The notes under the pieces are model-generated. The model was not told the DNA's origin. It worked only from the letters and a program-made list of their open reading frames with translations, and made no database searches. From Billgrantia bachuensis (lineage in GTDB: Bacteria > Pseudomonadota > Gammaproteobacteria > Pseudomonadales > Halomonadaceae), in the NCBI RefSeq assembly GCF_011742165.1, contig NZ_JAAQTO010000036.1, positions 1 through 32,150 of the forward strand: a stretch of 32,150 nt of DNA, written 5' to 3'. A program made the position numbers and the translations under genes. Below are positions 1-8,817 of this stretch, piece after piece (the stretch's first letter is position 1; every line of letters begins with the position of its first letter).

Positions 1-48
1 CAGGTGCGCCCCCTGTCGCGGCCACCCAGCACGAACGGAAGGACCCCC

Positions 49-1320
49 ATGACCGCCATCATGAGCCTGGTCGGCATGACGACGCTGATCGCCATCGCCC
101 TCGTCTTCTCCTCCAACCGGCGCGACATCCGTCTGCGAACCGTGGGTGGCGCCTTCGCCATCCAGGCCGGCATCGGCGCCTTCGTGCTCTACGTGCCCTT
201 CGGCCAGGCGGTGCTGCAGACCATCTCTGCCGGCGTCAGCCAGGTGGTGCTCTACGCCAATGACGGTATCGACTTCCTCTTCGGTGGCCTGGCCGACGTC
301 GATAACATCGGCTTCGTCTTCGCCATCAAGGTATTGCCGGTGATCATCTTCTTCTCCTCGCTGATCGCCGTGCTCTACTACATCGGCATCATGCAGTGGG
401 TGATCCGCATCCTCGGCGGGGCACTGCAGAAGGCGCTGGGTACCTCGCGCACCGAATCGCTCTCGGCCACCGCCAACATCTTCGTCGGCCAGACCGAGGC
501 GCCGCTGGTGGTGCGCCCCTTCATCGCCCGCATGACCCCTTCGCAGCTGTTCGCGGTGATGTGCGGCGGGCTGGCCTCGGTGGCCGGCTCGGTGCTGGCC
601 GGCTACGCGGCGCTGGGTATCCCAATGGAATACCTGGTGGCGGCCTCGTTCATGGCCGCCCCCGGCGGGCTGCTGTTCGCCAAGCTGATCATGCCCGAGA
701 CCGAAAAGCCGGTAGACGACGTCGAGGAGGCCAACGAGGTCATCGAGGAGGAGGACAAGCCGGTCAACATCCTCGATGCCGCGGCGGCCGGGGCCACCTC
801 GGGCCTGCGCCTGGCGGCCAACGTCGGCGCCATGCTGCTCGCCTTCATCGGCCTGATCGCGCTGATCAACGGCATGCTCGGCGGCGTGGGCGGCTGGATC
901 GGCGTCGAGGAACTGAGCCTGGAGCTGATCCTGGGCTGGCTGTTCGCGCCGCTCGCCTTCGTCCTCGGTGTGCCTTGGGAGGAGGCGACGCTGGCCGGCT
1001 CTTTCATCGGCCAGAAGCTGGTGGTCAACGAGTTCGTCGCCTTCATCAATCTGTCGCCCTATATCGAAGGCACCTCGATGGTGGTCAATACCGGCCAGGC
1101 CATGAGCGGGCATACCGTGGCGATTCTCTCCTTCGCCTTGTGCGGCTTCGCCAACCTCTCGTCGATCGCCATCCTGCTCGGCGGCCTGGGCAGCATCGCC
1201 CCGAGCCGGCGCCACGACATCGCCCGCTTCGGCATCAAGGCGGTGCTGGCGGGCACGCTCTCCAATCTGATGTCGGCGGCCATTGCGGGTTTCTTCCTCG
1301 CCCTGGGCGGGGTGATCTGA
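49..1320 (+). CDS. nupC: NupC-type concentrative nucleoside transporter
   Basis: Inner-membrane nucleoside:cation symporter of the CNT family, 423 aa, which would import the substrates of the enzymes encoded just downstream. The protein is a chain of hydrophobic segments. It shows the family-like N-terminus [13 protein letters not shown] followed by [12 protein letters not shown], a [12 protein letters not shown] stretch near residue 150, and a charged cytoplasmic loop ([12 protein letters not shown]). I chose ATG 49 because GGAAGGA lies 6-7 bases upstream and it matches the family N-terminus; an in-frame GTG at 4 would add 15 residues with no visible membrane function. The region upstream of the window is unknown, so more operon genes or the promoter may lie there. 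First gene seen of the nucleoside operon, 39 bases before deoC. Confidence 0.9.
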   Translation: MTAIMSLVGMTTLIAIALVFSSNRRDIRLRTVGGAFAIQAGIGAFVLYVPFGQAVLQTISAGVSQVVLYANDGIDFLFGGLADVDNIGFVFAIKVLPVIIFFSSLIAVLYYIGIMQWVIRILGGALQKALGTSRTESLSATANIFVGQTEAPLVVRPFIARMTPSQLFAVMCGGLASVAGSVLAGYAALGIPMEYLVAASFMAAPGGLLFAKLIMPETEKPVDDVEEANEVIEEEDKPVNILDAAAAGATSGLRLAANVGAMLLAFIGLIALINGMLGGVGGWIGVEELSLELILGWLFAPLAFVLGVPWEEATLAGSFIGQKLVVNEFVAFINLSPYIEGTSMVVNTGQAMSGHTVAILSFALCGFANLSSIAILLGGLGSIAPSRRHDIARFGIKAVLAGTLSNLMSAAIAGFFLALGGVI

Positions 1321-1359
1321 TGGCCACCGCGACACGCTCTTGCTTCGACAGGTAACGTC

Positions 1360-2133
1360 ATGACCGAACTGCAACAGGCCGCGCGCCAAGCCCTGGCGCT
1401 GATGGACCTCACCAGCCTCAACGACGGCGACAGCGACGCCGTCATTCGCGAACTGTGCGCCCGCGCCAACACCCCGGCGGGGCATCCGGCGGCGGTGTGC
1501 ATCTACCCCGCCTTCATCGAGACCGCCCGTCAAGCGCTGGCCGAGCAGGGCCTGGCCGGCAAGGTCAAGATAGCCACAGTGACCAACTTTCCCCATGGCG
1601 AGGCCGATATCGAGCGCGCCGCGGCCGAGACCCGCGCGGCCATCGCCGCAGGCGCCGGCGAGGTCGACGTGGTCTTCCCCTATCGCGCGCTGATGGCGGG
1701 CGATGCCGAGGTCGGCCGTGAGCTGGTCGCCGCCTGCAAGCGCGAGTGCGGTAGCGCCGTGCTCAAGGTCATTCTGGAAACCGGTGAGCTCAAGGAGGCC
1801 GGGCTGATCGACCGTGCCGGCATGCTGGCTATCGACGGCGGCGCCGACTTCCTCAAGACCTCCACCGGCAAGGTGAAGGTCAACGCCACCCTGGATGCGG
1901 CCAAGGTCCTGCTCACAGCAATCAAGGCGAGCGGGCGCGACGTGGGTTTCAAGGCCGCCGGCGGTGTGCGCACCGCCGAGGATGCCGCCGCCTATCTGCG
2001 GCTCGCCGAGCAGGTGATGGGGGCTGCTTGGGTCACCCCGGCGCACTTCCGCTTCGGCGCCTCGGGCCTGCTCGGCAGCCTGCTCGAAACTCTCGGCGTT
2101 GCTGAGGGCGAGGGGCCCGCGGAGGATTACTGA
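1360..2133 (+). CDS. deoC: deoxyribose-phosphate aldolase
   Basis: Cytosolic class I aldolase that splits 2-deoxyribose-5-phosphate into glyceraldehyde-3-phosphate and acetaldehyde, the last step of deoxynucleoside breakdown. 257 aa, close to the E. coli enzyme (259). The Schiff-base lysine is K166 in FLKTSTGK, the catalytic aspartate is D103 in EVDVVFPYRAL, and the second active-site lysine is K198 in GFKAAGGVRT. The stop codon overlaps the deoA start by one base (TGATG at 2131-2135), consistent with translational coupling in the operon. Confidence 0.97.
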   Translation: MTELQQAARQALALMDLTSLNDGDSDAVIRELCARANTPAGHPAAVCIYPAFIETARQALAEQGLAGKVKIATVTNFPHGEADIERAAAETRAAIAAGAGEVDVVFPYRALMAGDAEVGRELVAACKRECGSAVLKVILETGELKEAGLIDRAGMLAIDGGADFLKTSTGKVKVNATLDAAKVLLTAIKASGRDVGFKAAGGVRTAEDAAAYLRLAEQVMGAAWVTPAHFRFGASGLLGSLLETLGVAEGEGPAEDY

Positions 2134-3494
2134 TGCCGGCACGAGCGCTACCCCAGGAACTGATCCGCGCCAAGCGCGACGGCGAGGCGCTCTCGCCCGA
2201 TGCGATCCGTGAACTGGTGGGCGGTATTGCCAATGAGAGCCTCTCCGATGCCCAGGTCGGGGCGCTGGCCATGGCGATCTACCTCAACGGCATGAACGCC
2301 GCCGAGACGGTGGCGCTGACCGAGGCCGTGCGCGACTCCGGCGAGGTGCTGACATGGCGCGGCCTCGGCCAGGACCTGGATCTGCCCGGGCCGGTGCTCG
2401 ACAAGCACTCCACCGGCGGCGTGGGCGATCTCGTCTCGCTGGTGCTGGGGCCGTGGGTCGCCGCCTGCGGCGGTTTTGTGCCGATGGTCTCCGGCCGCGG
2501 CCTGGGCCATACCGGCGGCACGCTGGACAAGCTCGAGGCGATTCCCGGCTACGATATCGCGCCCTCGCGGGAGCACTTTCGCCGCTTGGTGCGTGAGTCG
2601 GGCGTAGCCATCGTCGGCCAGACTGCCGAGCTGGCGCCGGCAGATCGGCGGCTCTACGCCATCCGCGACGTCACCGCCACGGTGGAGTCGCTGCCGCTGA
2701 TCGTCAGCTCGATACTGGGCAAGAAGCTCGCCTGCGGCCTCGATGCCTTGGTGATGGACGTCAAGAGCGGTAGCGGCGCCTTTATGCCCACCCTGGAGAA
2801 ATCGCGGGAACTGGCGGAGACCATCGCCGAGGTGGCCAGCCGGGCCGGCACGCCGACCACCGCGCTGCTCACTGACATGAGCCAGCCGCTGGCGCCCTGT
2901 GCCGGCAACGCCGTCGAGGTGCGCGAGGCGATCGCGCTGCTCATCGGCGAAAAGACCGGTGGCCGTCTGCTCGAGGTGACCCGCACGCTTGCCGCCGAGC
3001 TGCTGCTGGCCGGTAGGCTCGCCGCAAACCGCGACGCGGCTCTGGCGCTGCTCGACGAGCGGCTCGCCAGCGGCGCCGCTGCCGAGCGCTTCGCGCGCAT
3101 GGTGGCGGGCCTGGGTGGTCCTGCCGACCTGCTGGAGCGCCACGAGCGCTACCTGCCCCGGGCGCCGGTCGTTCGCCCCGTGTGTGCCGAGCGCAGCGGG
3201 CAAGTCTCGCGGATGGATACCCGCGCCGTGGGGCTTGCCGTGGTGGCGCTGGGCGGAGGGCGCCGTGCGCCGCAGGACGCCATCGATCCCGCCGTCGGGC
3301 TGACCGGCATTGCTTCCATCGGCGAGGCGATCGACGGCGAGCGCCCGCTGGCCTGGGTGCATGCGCGAAGCGAAGCCGATGCCGAGCGCGCGGCCGCCCG
3401 GCTGCGCGCGGCCATCGAGGTGAACGACGTCGCGACCGGTGACGTCACACCGCCTACACTCATTCAGGACGTGATTCGTCGGGAGGCGCCATGA
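2133..3494 (+). CDS. deoA: thymidine phosphorylase
   Basis: Cytosolic enzyme that phosphorolyses thymidine or deoxyuridine to the base plus deoxyribose-1-phosphate, the substrate of DeoB. 453 aa. Visible motifs are KHSTGGVGD (residues 91-99, phosphate binding) and the family signature running from [10 protein letters not shown] to DKLEAIPG (residues 120-139), followed by the SSILGKKLA and [10 protein letters not shown] stretches that line the active site. Ends in an ATGA overlap with deoB. The length and motifs fit DeoA; the pyrimidine-nucleoside phosphorylase Pdp is a related alternative, but the neighbours favour DeoA. Confidence 0.95.
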   Translation: MPARALPQELIRAKRDGEALSPDAIRELVGGIANESLSDAQVGALAMAIYLNGMNAAETVALTEAVRDSGEVLTWRGLGQDLDLPGPVLDKHSTGGVGDLVSLVLGPWVAACGGFVPMVSGRGLGHTGGTLDKLEAIPGYDIAPSREHFRRLVRESGVAIVGQTAELAPADRRLYAIRDVTATVESLPLIVSSILGKKLACGLDALVMDVKSGSGAFMPTLEKSRELAETIAEVASRAGTPTTALLTDMSQPLAPCAGNAVEVREAIALLIGEKTGGRLLEVTRTLAAELLLAGRLAANRDAALALLDERLASGAAAERFARMVAGLGGPADLLERHERYLPRAPVVRPVCAERSGQVSRMDTRAVGLAVVALGGGRRAPQDAIDPAVGLTGIASIGEAIDGERPLAWVHARSEADAERAAARLRAAIEVNDVATGDVTPPTLIQDVIRREAP

Positions 3495-4741
3495 CCCGTG
3501 CCATCGCGCTGGTACTCGACTCCTTCGGCATCGGCGGGGCGCCGGATGCGGTGGACTTCGGCGACGCCGGGGCCGACACCCTGGGACATATCGCCGCTGC
3601 CTGCGCCAAGGGGGAGTGCAATGGTGTTGGTCGTAGCGGGCCACTGGCGCTGCCCAACTTGGCGCGGCTGGGGCTGTTTCATGCCCACCGTGAGAGCAGC
3701 GGGGCCTGGGCAGAGGGCATCACGCCGCCCAGCGAGGTGATCGGCGCCTACGGCCATGCCCGGGAGATCTCCTCGGGCAAGGACACGCCATCCGGCCATT
3801 GGGAAATCGCCGGGGTGCCGGTGCGTTTCGACTGGGGCTATTTCTTCGACCTGGAAGACAGCTTCCCGCCCGAACTGCTCCAGGCGCTCGAACGAGAGGC
3901 CGGCTTGCCCGGCGTGCTGGGCAACTGCCACGCCTCGGGCACCGAGATCATCGCCCGGCTCGGCGAGGAGCACGTGGCCAGTGGCAAGCCCATCGTCTAT
4001 ACCTCGGGCGATTCGGTGTTTCAGATTGCCGCCCACGAGGAGACCTTCGGCCTCGAACGGCTCTACGCGCTGTGCGAAACCGCCCGGCACCTGCTCGAGC
4101 CCTACAACATCGGCCGGGTGATCGCGCGGCCCTTCGTCGGTGCGAGTGCGACGGACTTCACCCGCACCGCCAACCGCCGCGACTACAGCGTCGAGCCGCC
4201 CGCGCCCACGGTGCTGCAGAAGCTTGCGGGCGATGGCGGCGAGGTGATCGCCATCGGCAAGATCGCCGACATCTACGCCCACTGCGGGGTGACGCGCACG
4301 ATCAAGGCCAGCGGCCACGACGCACTGATGGACGCCACCCTGGCCGCCCTGGAGGAGGCCGGCGAGCGCTCGCTCGTCATGACCAACTTCGTCGACTTCG
4401 ACACCCTTTACGGCCACCGGCGTGACGTGGCCGGCTACGCCGCCGCGCTGGAGGCTTTCGACGCGCGCCTGCCCGAACTGCTCGCCAGACTGCGCGAGGA
4501 CGACCTGCTGATCCTCACCGCCGACCATGGCTGCGATCCCACCTGGCACGGCAGCGACCACACCCGCGAGCGAGTGCCGGTACTGGCGCTGGGCGCGGGG
4601 CTCGCGCCCGGCTCGCTCGGCGCGCGCGATACCTTCGCCGACATCGGCCAGAGCCTGGCGGCTTACCTGAAGCTCACTCCCATGGCCGACGGCAAGAGCT
4701 TTCTTCCCGGCCCTCTCCACCCCGACCCTCTCGCTGCATAG
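3491..4741 (+). CDS. deoB: phosphopentomutase
   Basis: Interconverts (deoxy)ribose-1-phosphate and (deoxy)ribose-5-phosphate, linking the phosphorylases DeoA and DeoD to aldolase DeoC. 416 aa, slightly longer than E. coli DeoB (407). It belongs to the alkaline-phosphatase-like superfamily. Metal-site motifs seen are the N-terminal [12 protein letters not shown] (D10), the central [11 protein letters not shown], and the C-terminal [18 protein letters not shown]. Starts inside the deoA stop (ATGA, 3491-3494) and is followed by a 10-base gap to deoD. Confidence 0.96.
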   Translation: MTRAIALVLDSFGIGGAPDAVDFGDAGADTLGHIAAACAKGECNGVGRSGPLALPNLARLGLFHAHRESSGAWAEGITPPSEVIGAYGHAREISSGKDTPSGHWEIAGVPVRFDWGYFFDLEDSFPPELLQALEREAGLPGVLGNCHASGTEIIARLGEEHVASGKPIVYTSGDSVFQIAAHEETFGLERLYALCETARHLLEPYNIGRVIARPFVGASATDFTRTANRRDYSVEPPAPTVLQKLAGDGGEVIAIGKIADIYAHCGVTRTIKASGHDALMDATLAALEEAGERSLVMTNFVDFDTLYGHRRDVAGYAAALEAFDARLPELLARLREDDLLILTADHGCDPTWHGSDHTRERVPVLALGAGLAPGSLGARDTFADIGQSLAAYLKLTPMADGKSFLPGPLHPDPLAA

Positions 4742-4751
4742 GAGCCTCGAC

Positions 4752-5480
4752 ATGGCGACTCCCCATATCCAGGGCGAACGCGGCATTTTCGCCGATACCG
4801 TGCTGATGCCCGGCGACCCGCTGCGTGCCAAGTACATCGCCGAGACCTTCCTCGAGGATGCGCGCGAGGTGAACAACGTGCGCAACATGCTCGGCTTCAC
4901 CGGCAGTTACCGCGGCCGCGAGATCTCAGTGATGGGCCATGGCATGGGCATTCCTTCGGTCTCCATTTACGCCAAGGAGCTGATCACCGATTATGGCGTG
5001 AAACGGCTGATCCGGGTCGGCTCCTGCGGCGCGGTGCGTGATGACGTGGCGGTGCGCGACGTGGTGATCGGCCTGGGTGCGAGTACCGACTCGGCGGTCA
5101 ATCGCACCCGCTTCATGGGCCACGACTTCGCTGCCATCGCCGACTTCGAGCTGACCCGGCATGCGGTGGATGCCGCTGCGGCCCAGGGCGTGTCGGTGAA
5201 AGTGGGCAACCTGTTCTCGGCGGATCTGTTCTACAACCCTCAGGCGGAGCTGTTCACGCTGATGAAGCGCTACGGCATCGTCGGCGTGGAGATGGAGGCG
5301 GCAGGGCTCTACGGCGTGGCGGCGGAGTTCGGCGGCCGGGCGATGACCATCTGCACCGTCTCCGACCACATCCTCAAGGGCGAGTCGCTGCCCAGCGAAG
5401 CCCGCGAGCGCAGCTTCAACGAGATGGTCGAGGTGGCCCTCGATGCGGTGCTGCGCGACGATGCGGCGGGGGCGGCATGA
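4752..5480 (+). CDS. deoD: purine-nucleoside phosphorylase, hexameric DeoD type
   Basis: Phosphorolyses purine (deoxy)nucleosides to free base and (deoxy)ribose-1-phosphate. 242 aa versus 239 in E. coli, the size of the hexameric class. Motifs are MPGDPLRAK (phosphate binding, near residues 19-27), the signature [33 protein letters not shown] (sugar binding) and VSDHIL with the catalytic aspartate. GGAGCC upstream of ATG 4752 is the ribosome binding site. Its stop overlaps the cdd start as ATGA (5477-5480). Confidence 0.96.
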   Translation: MATPHIQGERGIFADTVLMPGDPLRAKYIAETFLEDAREVNNVRNMLGFTGSYRGREISVMGHGMGIPSVSIYAKELITDYGVKRLIRVGSCGAVRDDVAVRDVVIGLGASTDSAVNRTRFMGHDFAAIADFELTRHAVDAAAAQGVSVKVGNLFSADLFYNPQAELFTLMKRYGIVGVEMEAAGLYGVAAEFGGRAMTICTVSDHILKGESLPSEARERSFNEMVEVALDAVLRDDAAGAA

Positions 5481-5887
5481 GCGACATCGATCCGAGCATC
5501 GTCGCCGCGCTGATCGCGGCGCGCGGCAATGCCTATGCGCCCTACTCTCGACACCCGGTGGGCGCCATGGTCGAGAGTGAAAGCGGTGCGCGCTTCTTCG
5601 GCGCCAACGTCGAGGTAGCCCACTACAAGGGCTTGTGCGCCGAGGCCTCGGCCATCGCTGCCATGGTCAGCGCCGGCGAGCGGCGGCTGCGCCACGTCTA
5701 CGTGATCGGCCCCGGTGAGCATCTGTGTTCGCCCTGCGGCGACTGCCGCCAGCGCATCCGCGAATTCGCCGACGCCGAGACCCGTATCCACGTGGTCGAC
5801 GTCGAGGGCAGGCTGCTCAAGCGCTACACCATGGAACAGCTCCTGCCCGATGCCTTCGGACCGGAGAATCTGGAACTCACTCCCTGA
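5477..5887 (+). CDS. cdd: cytidine deaminase, homotetrameric type
   Basis: Zinc enzyme that deaminates (deoxy)cytidine to (deoxy)uridine, feeding pyrimidine nucleosides to DeoA. 136 aa, the size of the small homotetrameric class rather than the larger dimeric E. coli enzyme. Zinc site: C54 in CAEASA with catalytic E56, plus C87 and C90 in PCGDCRQ. The Cys-rather-than-His first ligand is typical of the tetrameric class. Last gene of the operon. Its 3' end overlaps the convergent nrdG by 11 bases and no terminator hairpin was found between them. Confidence 0.95.
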   Translation: MSDIDPSIVAALIAARGNAYAPYSRHPVGAMVESESGARFFGANVEVAHYKGLCAEASAIAAMVSAGERRLRHVYVIGPGEHLCSPCGDCRQRIREFADAETRIHVVDVEGRLLKRYTMEQLLPDAFGPENLELTP

Positions 5888-6626
5888 GCTCGATGCGCTC
5901 GAAGTGCGGCCCCAGTCGCCTGACCAGCCCGGCGAGCATCGCCCGCGACGGAGCGTTCTCCACCGGCTGGCAGTAGGCCGGGTCGAGGCATTGGCGGGTG
6001 CGCGCCACCTGGATGGCGTAGCGGCGCACGCCGCAGTCGGCCAGGGTCAGCGCCAGGCGCTCCACGTCGGCTAGGTCGAAGTCGCGCCAGTGCACGGTGG
6101 TGCGGCACTCGAAATTGATGCCGCCGTTGAGCAGCGTCGTCAGGCTCTGGCTGTTGCGCTGCCAGATACCGGGGCGTCCGCAGATGCGGTCGAAATCGAT
6201 CCCGCGCCCCTTCACGTCGAGCCCTACCCAGTCGAGCCACGGCAGCAGCCGTGATAGCCGCGCCGGGTAGGGGCCGGCGGTGTGCAGGCCGACCTTGAAG
6301 CCCATCGCCTTCACCTCGCGTACCGCCGCCGGCAAGGCGTTGTGCAGCGTCGGCTCGCCGCCGCTGAAGACCACCGCCTCGAGCAGCCCCCGGCGGCTCT
6401 CCAGGAACTCCCGCACCGCCTGCCACTCGCTCTCGTCGCCGCGGCGCGGCGGCATCATGTGGCCGTTGTGGCAGTAGCCGCAGCGCAGCGGGCAGCCCTG
6501 CAGGAACACCACGCAGGCCAGGTGATCGGGATAGTCCAGGGTGGTCATCTGGGTCAGGCCGGCGATGGGCAGGCGGATGCCGTCGAGGGGCGCGAGGGCG
6601 GGCGGGTCGAGGTCGGTGGCGATCAT
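5877..6626 (-). CDS. nrdG: anaerobic ribonucleotide reductase activase (radical SAM)
   Basis: Radical SAM enzyme that installs the glycyl radical on class III ribonucleotide reductase under anoxic conditions. 249 aa. The [4Fe-4S] cluster motif CPLRCGYC has ligands C45, C49 and C52, with a hydrophobic FLQG lead-in. The SAM-binding FSGGEPTLH is near residues 87-95. The start at 6626 is set by GAGGAG placed just upstream; the longer open frame to 6797 would be low-complexity Arg/Pro-rich translation overlapping the small nrdD gene. Transcribed after nrdD and the small glycyl-domain gene. It resembles the longer NrdG found in pseudomonads more than the 154-aa E. coli form. Confidence 0.93.
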   Translation of the reverse strand: MIATDLDPPALAPLDGIRLPIAGLTQMTTLDYPDHLACVVFLQGCPLRCGYCHNGHMMPPRRGDESEWQAVREFLESRRGLLEAVVFSGGEPTLHNALPAAVREVKAMGFKVGLHTAGPYPARLSRLLPWLDWVGLDVKGRGIDFDRICGRPGIWQRNSQSLTTLLNGGINFECRTTVHWRDFDLADVERLALTLADCGVRRYAIQVARTRQCLDPAYCQPVENAPSRAMLAGLVRRLGPHFERIELRE

Positions 6627-6652
6627 GGGAGCTCCTCGGCTGGGGGCTTGAA

Positions 6653-6673
6653 TGCCGGGCACGGGGCCCGGCA
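6653..6673 (-). other. intergenic hairpin between the small nrdD gene and nrdG
   Basis: Perfect 8-bp inverted repeat TGCCGGGC/GCCCGGCA with a 5-base loop, in the 56-base gap between the glycyl-domain gene and nrdG. No T tract follows, so it is more likely a weak pause or mRNA-processing element than a full terminator. GC-rich hairpins of this size can arise by chance in this genome. Confidence 0.35.
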
Positions 6674-6682
6674 GGACAGCAG

Positions 6683-6847
6683 TCAGGACGTCAGGCGAGC
6701 GGCCCGCTCGGTGAAGTGGCGGCGCTCGCGATGCTCGGAACGCTTGCCGACGTTGAACTGGCTGACCGGTCGGTGGTAGCCCATTACGCGGGTCCATACC
6801 TCGCAGCGCTGACGTTGTTCGGTGGGCAGGGTGTCGATGTTCGTCAT
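6683..6847 (-). CDS. stand-alone glycyl-radical domain of anaerobic ribonucleotide reductase
   Basis: 54-aa protein equivalent to the extreme C-terminus of class III NrdD. The segment CEVWTRVMGYHRPVSQFNVG (residues 15-34) followed by KRSEHRERR matches the family pattern around the radical glycine (R-x-x-G-Y-x-x-x-V-x-x-x-N-x-G-K), making G23 the predicted radical site. The upstream nrdD ends without this segment, so the reductase appears split into two polypeptides. ATG 6847 is chosen because GGAG lies 8 bases upstream; ATG 6865 in the same frame has no ribosome binding site. The frame is open back through the nrdD stop, so a +1 shift at that UGA would give a fused protein, but the good binding site favours separate translation. 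Confidence 0.85.
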   Translation of the reverse strand: MTNIDTLPTEQRQRCEVWTRVMGYHRPVSQFNVGKRSEHRERRHFTERAARLTS

Positions 6848-6896
6848 CTTCTTGGCTCCTTCCATTGGTGGATAAAACAGTGGAGTGAAAAAACGC

Positions 6897-8627
6897 TCAG
6901 GCCGGTACGGCCGCGGCGCGTCTTGCCAGCAGTGCTTCGTCGCACTTGGGGCAGAACTCGTGTTCGCCGGCCAGGTAACCGTGCACCGGGCAGATCGAGA
7001 AGGTCGGCGTCACGGTGATGTAGGGCAGGCGGAAGCGCGACAGCGCGGTGTGCACCAGCTTGCGGCAGGCGGTGGCGCTGGAGAGCCGCTCGCGCATGTA
7101 GAGGTGCAGCACGGTGCCGCCGGTGTAGCGGGTCTGAAGCGGGTCCTGGTGGATCAGCGCCTCGAAGGGGTCGTCGGTGTGCCCCACCGGCAGCTGGCTG
7201 GAGTTGGTGTAGTAGGGCGCCTCCGGCGTGCCCGCCTGCAGAATGCCCGGGAAGCGCTCGGCGTCGGCGCGGGCGAAGCGATAGGTGGTGCCCTCCGCCG
7301 GGGTCGCCTCCAGGTTGTAGAGGTGGCCGGTCTCGGCCTGAAATTCCTGCATCCTGGCGCGCACGTGGTCGAGCACCTCCAGGGCGAGCTGGCGCCCCTC
7401 CGGGGCGGTGATGTCGTAGCGGTCGTCGGAGAAGTTGCGCACCATCTCGTTGAGCCCGTTCACCCCCAGGGTGGAGAAGTGGTTGCGCAGGGTGCCCAGG
7501 TAGCGCTGGGTGAAGGGATAGAGGCCCTCGTCCATCCACTGCTGGATGCGCTCGCGCTTGAGCTCCAGGCTGTCGCGGCCCAGCGCCAGCAGGCGGTCGA
7601 GCTCGCCGAACAGCCCCGCCCGATCGCCGGCGAAGCGATAGCCCAGCCGCGCGCAGTTGAGCGTCACCACTCCCAGCGAGCCGGTCTGCTCGGCGCTGCC
7701 GAACAAGCCGTTGCCGCGCTTGAGCAGCTCGCTGAGGTCGAGCTGCAGGCGGCAGCACATGGAGCGCACCATGTGCGGTTCCAGGTCCGAGTTGAGGAAG
7801 TTCTGGAAGTAGGGCAGGCCGTACTTGGCGGTCAGCGCGAACAGCCGCTCGGCGTTGTCGCTCTCCCAGTCGAAATCGGGGGTGATGTTGTAGGTGGGGA
7901 TGGGGAAGGTGAACACCCGTCCCTGGCGGTCGCCGGCCTCCATCACCTCCAGGTAGGCGCGGTTGAGCAGGTCCATCTCCGCCTGCAGCTCGCCGTAGGT
8001 GAAGGGCTGCTCCTCGCCGCCTACGATCGGTACCTGATCGCGCAGGTCCGCCGGGCACACCCAGTCGAAGGTGAGGTTGGTGAAGGGCGTCTGGCTGCCC
8101 CAGCGCGACGGCACGTTGAGGTTGTAGATGAACTCCTGGATCGCCTGCTTGACGGCCGGATAGTCGAGGCCGTCCCGGCGCACGTAGGGCGCGAGATAGG
8201 TATCGAAGGAGCTGAAGGCCTGGGCGCCAGCCCACTCGTTCTGCAGCGTGCCGAGGAAGTTGACCATCTGCCCCAGCGCACTGGAGAGATGGCGCGGCGG
8301 GCCGCTCTCGGCGCGCCCGGGTACGCCGTTGAAGCCCTCGATCAACAGCTGGCGCAGCGACCAGCCGGCGCAGTAGCCGCACAGCATGTCGAGATCGTGG
8401 ATGTGCAGGTCGCCCTCGCGGTGAGCGGCGCCGACCTCGGCCGGGTAGACCTCATCGAGCCAGTAGTTGGCGATCAGCTTGCCCGAGACGTTGAGGATCA
8501 GCCCGCCCAAGGAGTAGCCCTGGTTGGCGTTGGCGTGCACGCGCCAGTCGGCGCGGTCGAGGTATTCGTCGACGGTCGAGGCGACGTCGATGCGGCGCGG
8601 GCCGGCTTGGCGTATGGGGGCGTTCAC
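6897..8627 (-). CDS. nrdD: anaerobic ribonucleoside-triphosphate reductase, main subunit lacking the glycyl-radical tail
   Basis: Class III ribonucleotide reductase barrel, 576 aa, which makes deoxynucleotides without oxygen. Landmarks: HANANQGYSLGG near the N-terminus, GDLHIHDLD (72-80), cysteine-containing CGYCAGWSLRQLL (C83, C86), MCCRLQLDLSELL (C291/C292 region), and a C-terminal zinc-type segment with C546, C559 and C562. It stops 14 residues later, before any glycyl-radical motif, which is encoded by the next gene. There is no N-terminal ATP-cone, so dATP activity regulation is probably absent or different. The start is GTG 8627, with GGAG 6 bases upstream. The longer open frame to 8951 overlaps ubiV and does not look coding. 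Confidence 0.93.
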   Translation of the reverse strand: MNAPIRQAGPRRIDVASTVDEYLDRADWRVHANANQGYSLGGLILNVSGKLIANYWLDEVYPAEVGAAHREGDLHIHDLDMLCGYCAGWSLRQLLIEGFNGVPGRAESGPPRHLSSALGQMVNFLGTLQNEWAGAQAFSSFDTYLAPYVRRDGLDYPAVKQAIQEFIYNLNVPSRWGSQTPFTNLTFDWVCPADLRDQVPIVGGEEQPFTYGELQAEMDLLNRAYLEVMEAGDRQGRVFTFPIPTYNITPDFDWESDNAERLFALTAKYGLPYFQNFLNSDLEPHMVRSMCCRLQLDLSELLKRGNGLFGSAEQTGSLGVVTLNCARLGYRFAGDRAGLFGELDRLLALGRDSLELKRERIQQWMDEGLYPFTQRYLGTLRNHFSTLGVNGLNEMVRNFSDDRYDITAPEGRQLALEVLDHVRARMQEFQAETGHLYNLEATPAEGTTYRFARADAERFPGILQAGTPEAPYYTNSSQLPVGHTDDPFEALIHQDPLQTRYTGGTVLHLYMRERLSSATACRKLVHTALSRFRLPYITVTPTFSICPVHGYLAGEHEFCPKCDEALLARRAAAVPA

Positions 8628-8661
8628 CGTTATCTCCCTATATGTGCTGCAGTTTGGTTTC

Positions 8662-8667
8662 TCTATA
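8662..8667 (-). promoter_or_regulatory. possible -10 element of nrdD
   Basis: TATAGA on the minus strand, directly at the edge of the NrdR box and about 35 bases upstream of the nrdD start. This is where a repressor bound to the box would block polymerase. No convincing -35 was assigned. Confidence 0.35.
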
Positions 8668-8682
8668 CACAACATATGGTGT
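8667..8682. promoter_or_regulatory. NrdR box upstream of nrdD
   Basis: ACACAACATATGGTGT matches the NrdR consensus ACACwAtATaTwGTGT at 14 of 16 positions. It lies 40 bases upstream of the nrdD start and overlaps the likely promoter. NrdR is the ATP/dATP-sensing repressor of ribonucleotide reductase genes in most bacteria. NrdR normally uses paired boxes; the only second candidate, CACATATAG on the minus strand around 8639-8647, is partial and imperfectly spaced. Confidence 0.7.
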
Positions 8683-8758
8683 GTGAAGGCTAGTGCCTTC
8701 GGCGGCGGGAGGAAATGATCCAGGTCAGAAAAGGGCCAGTTGGAACGCTGGCGAACGA

Positions 8759-8784
8759 CGAGCCCCGCCGGTTGGCGGGGCTCG
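8759..8784 (-). terminator. strong hairpin after ubiV
   Basis: Perfect 11-bp stem CGAGCCCCGCC/GGCGGGGCTCG with GGTT loop, 34 bases beyond the ubiV stop and before the nrdD promoter. No T run follows directly, so it is a terminator-like element that may need Rho or act as a 3' stabiliser. Confidence 0.6.
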
Positions 8785-8817
8785 AAGACGGCCGCAAAGG
8801 CATTAATGGCATGCGGC

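Noticed and set aside
2148..3644. 498-aa open frame on the minus strand opposite deoA
   Set aside because: DeoA signatures are clear on the plus strand; the antisense frame also crosses the deoA-deoB junction without any recognisable domain.
6885..8693. 602-aa open frame on the plus strand opposite nrdD
   Set aside because: The minus strand carries unmistakable NrdD motifs; the plus-strand product has only low-complexity Val/Ala/Glu/His sequence.
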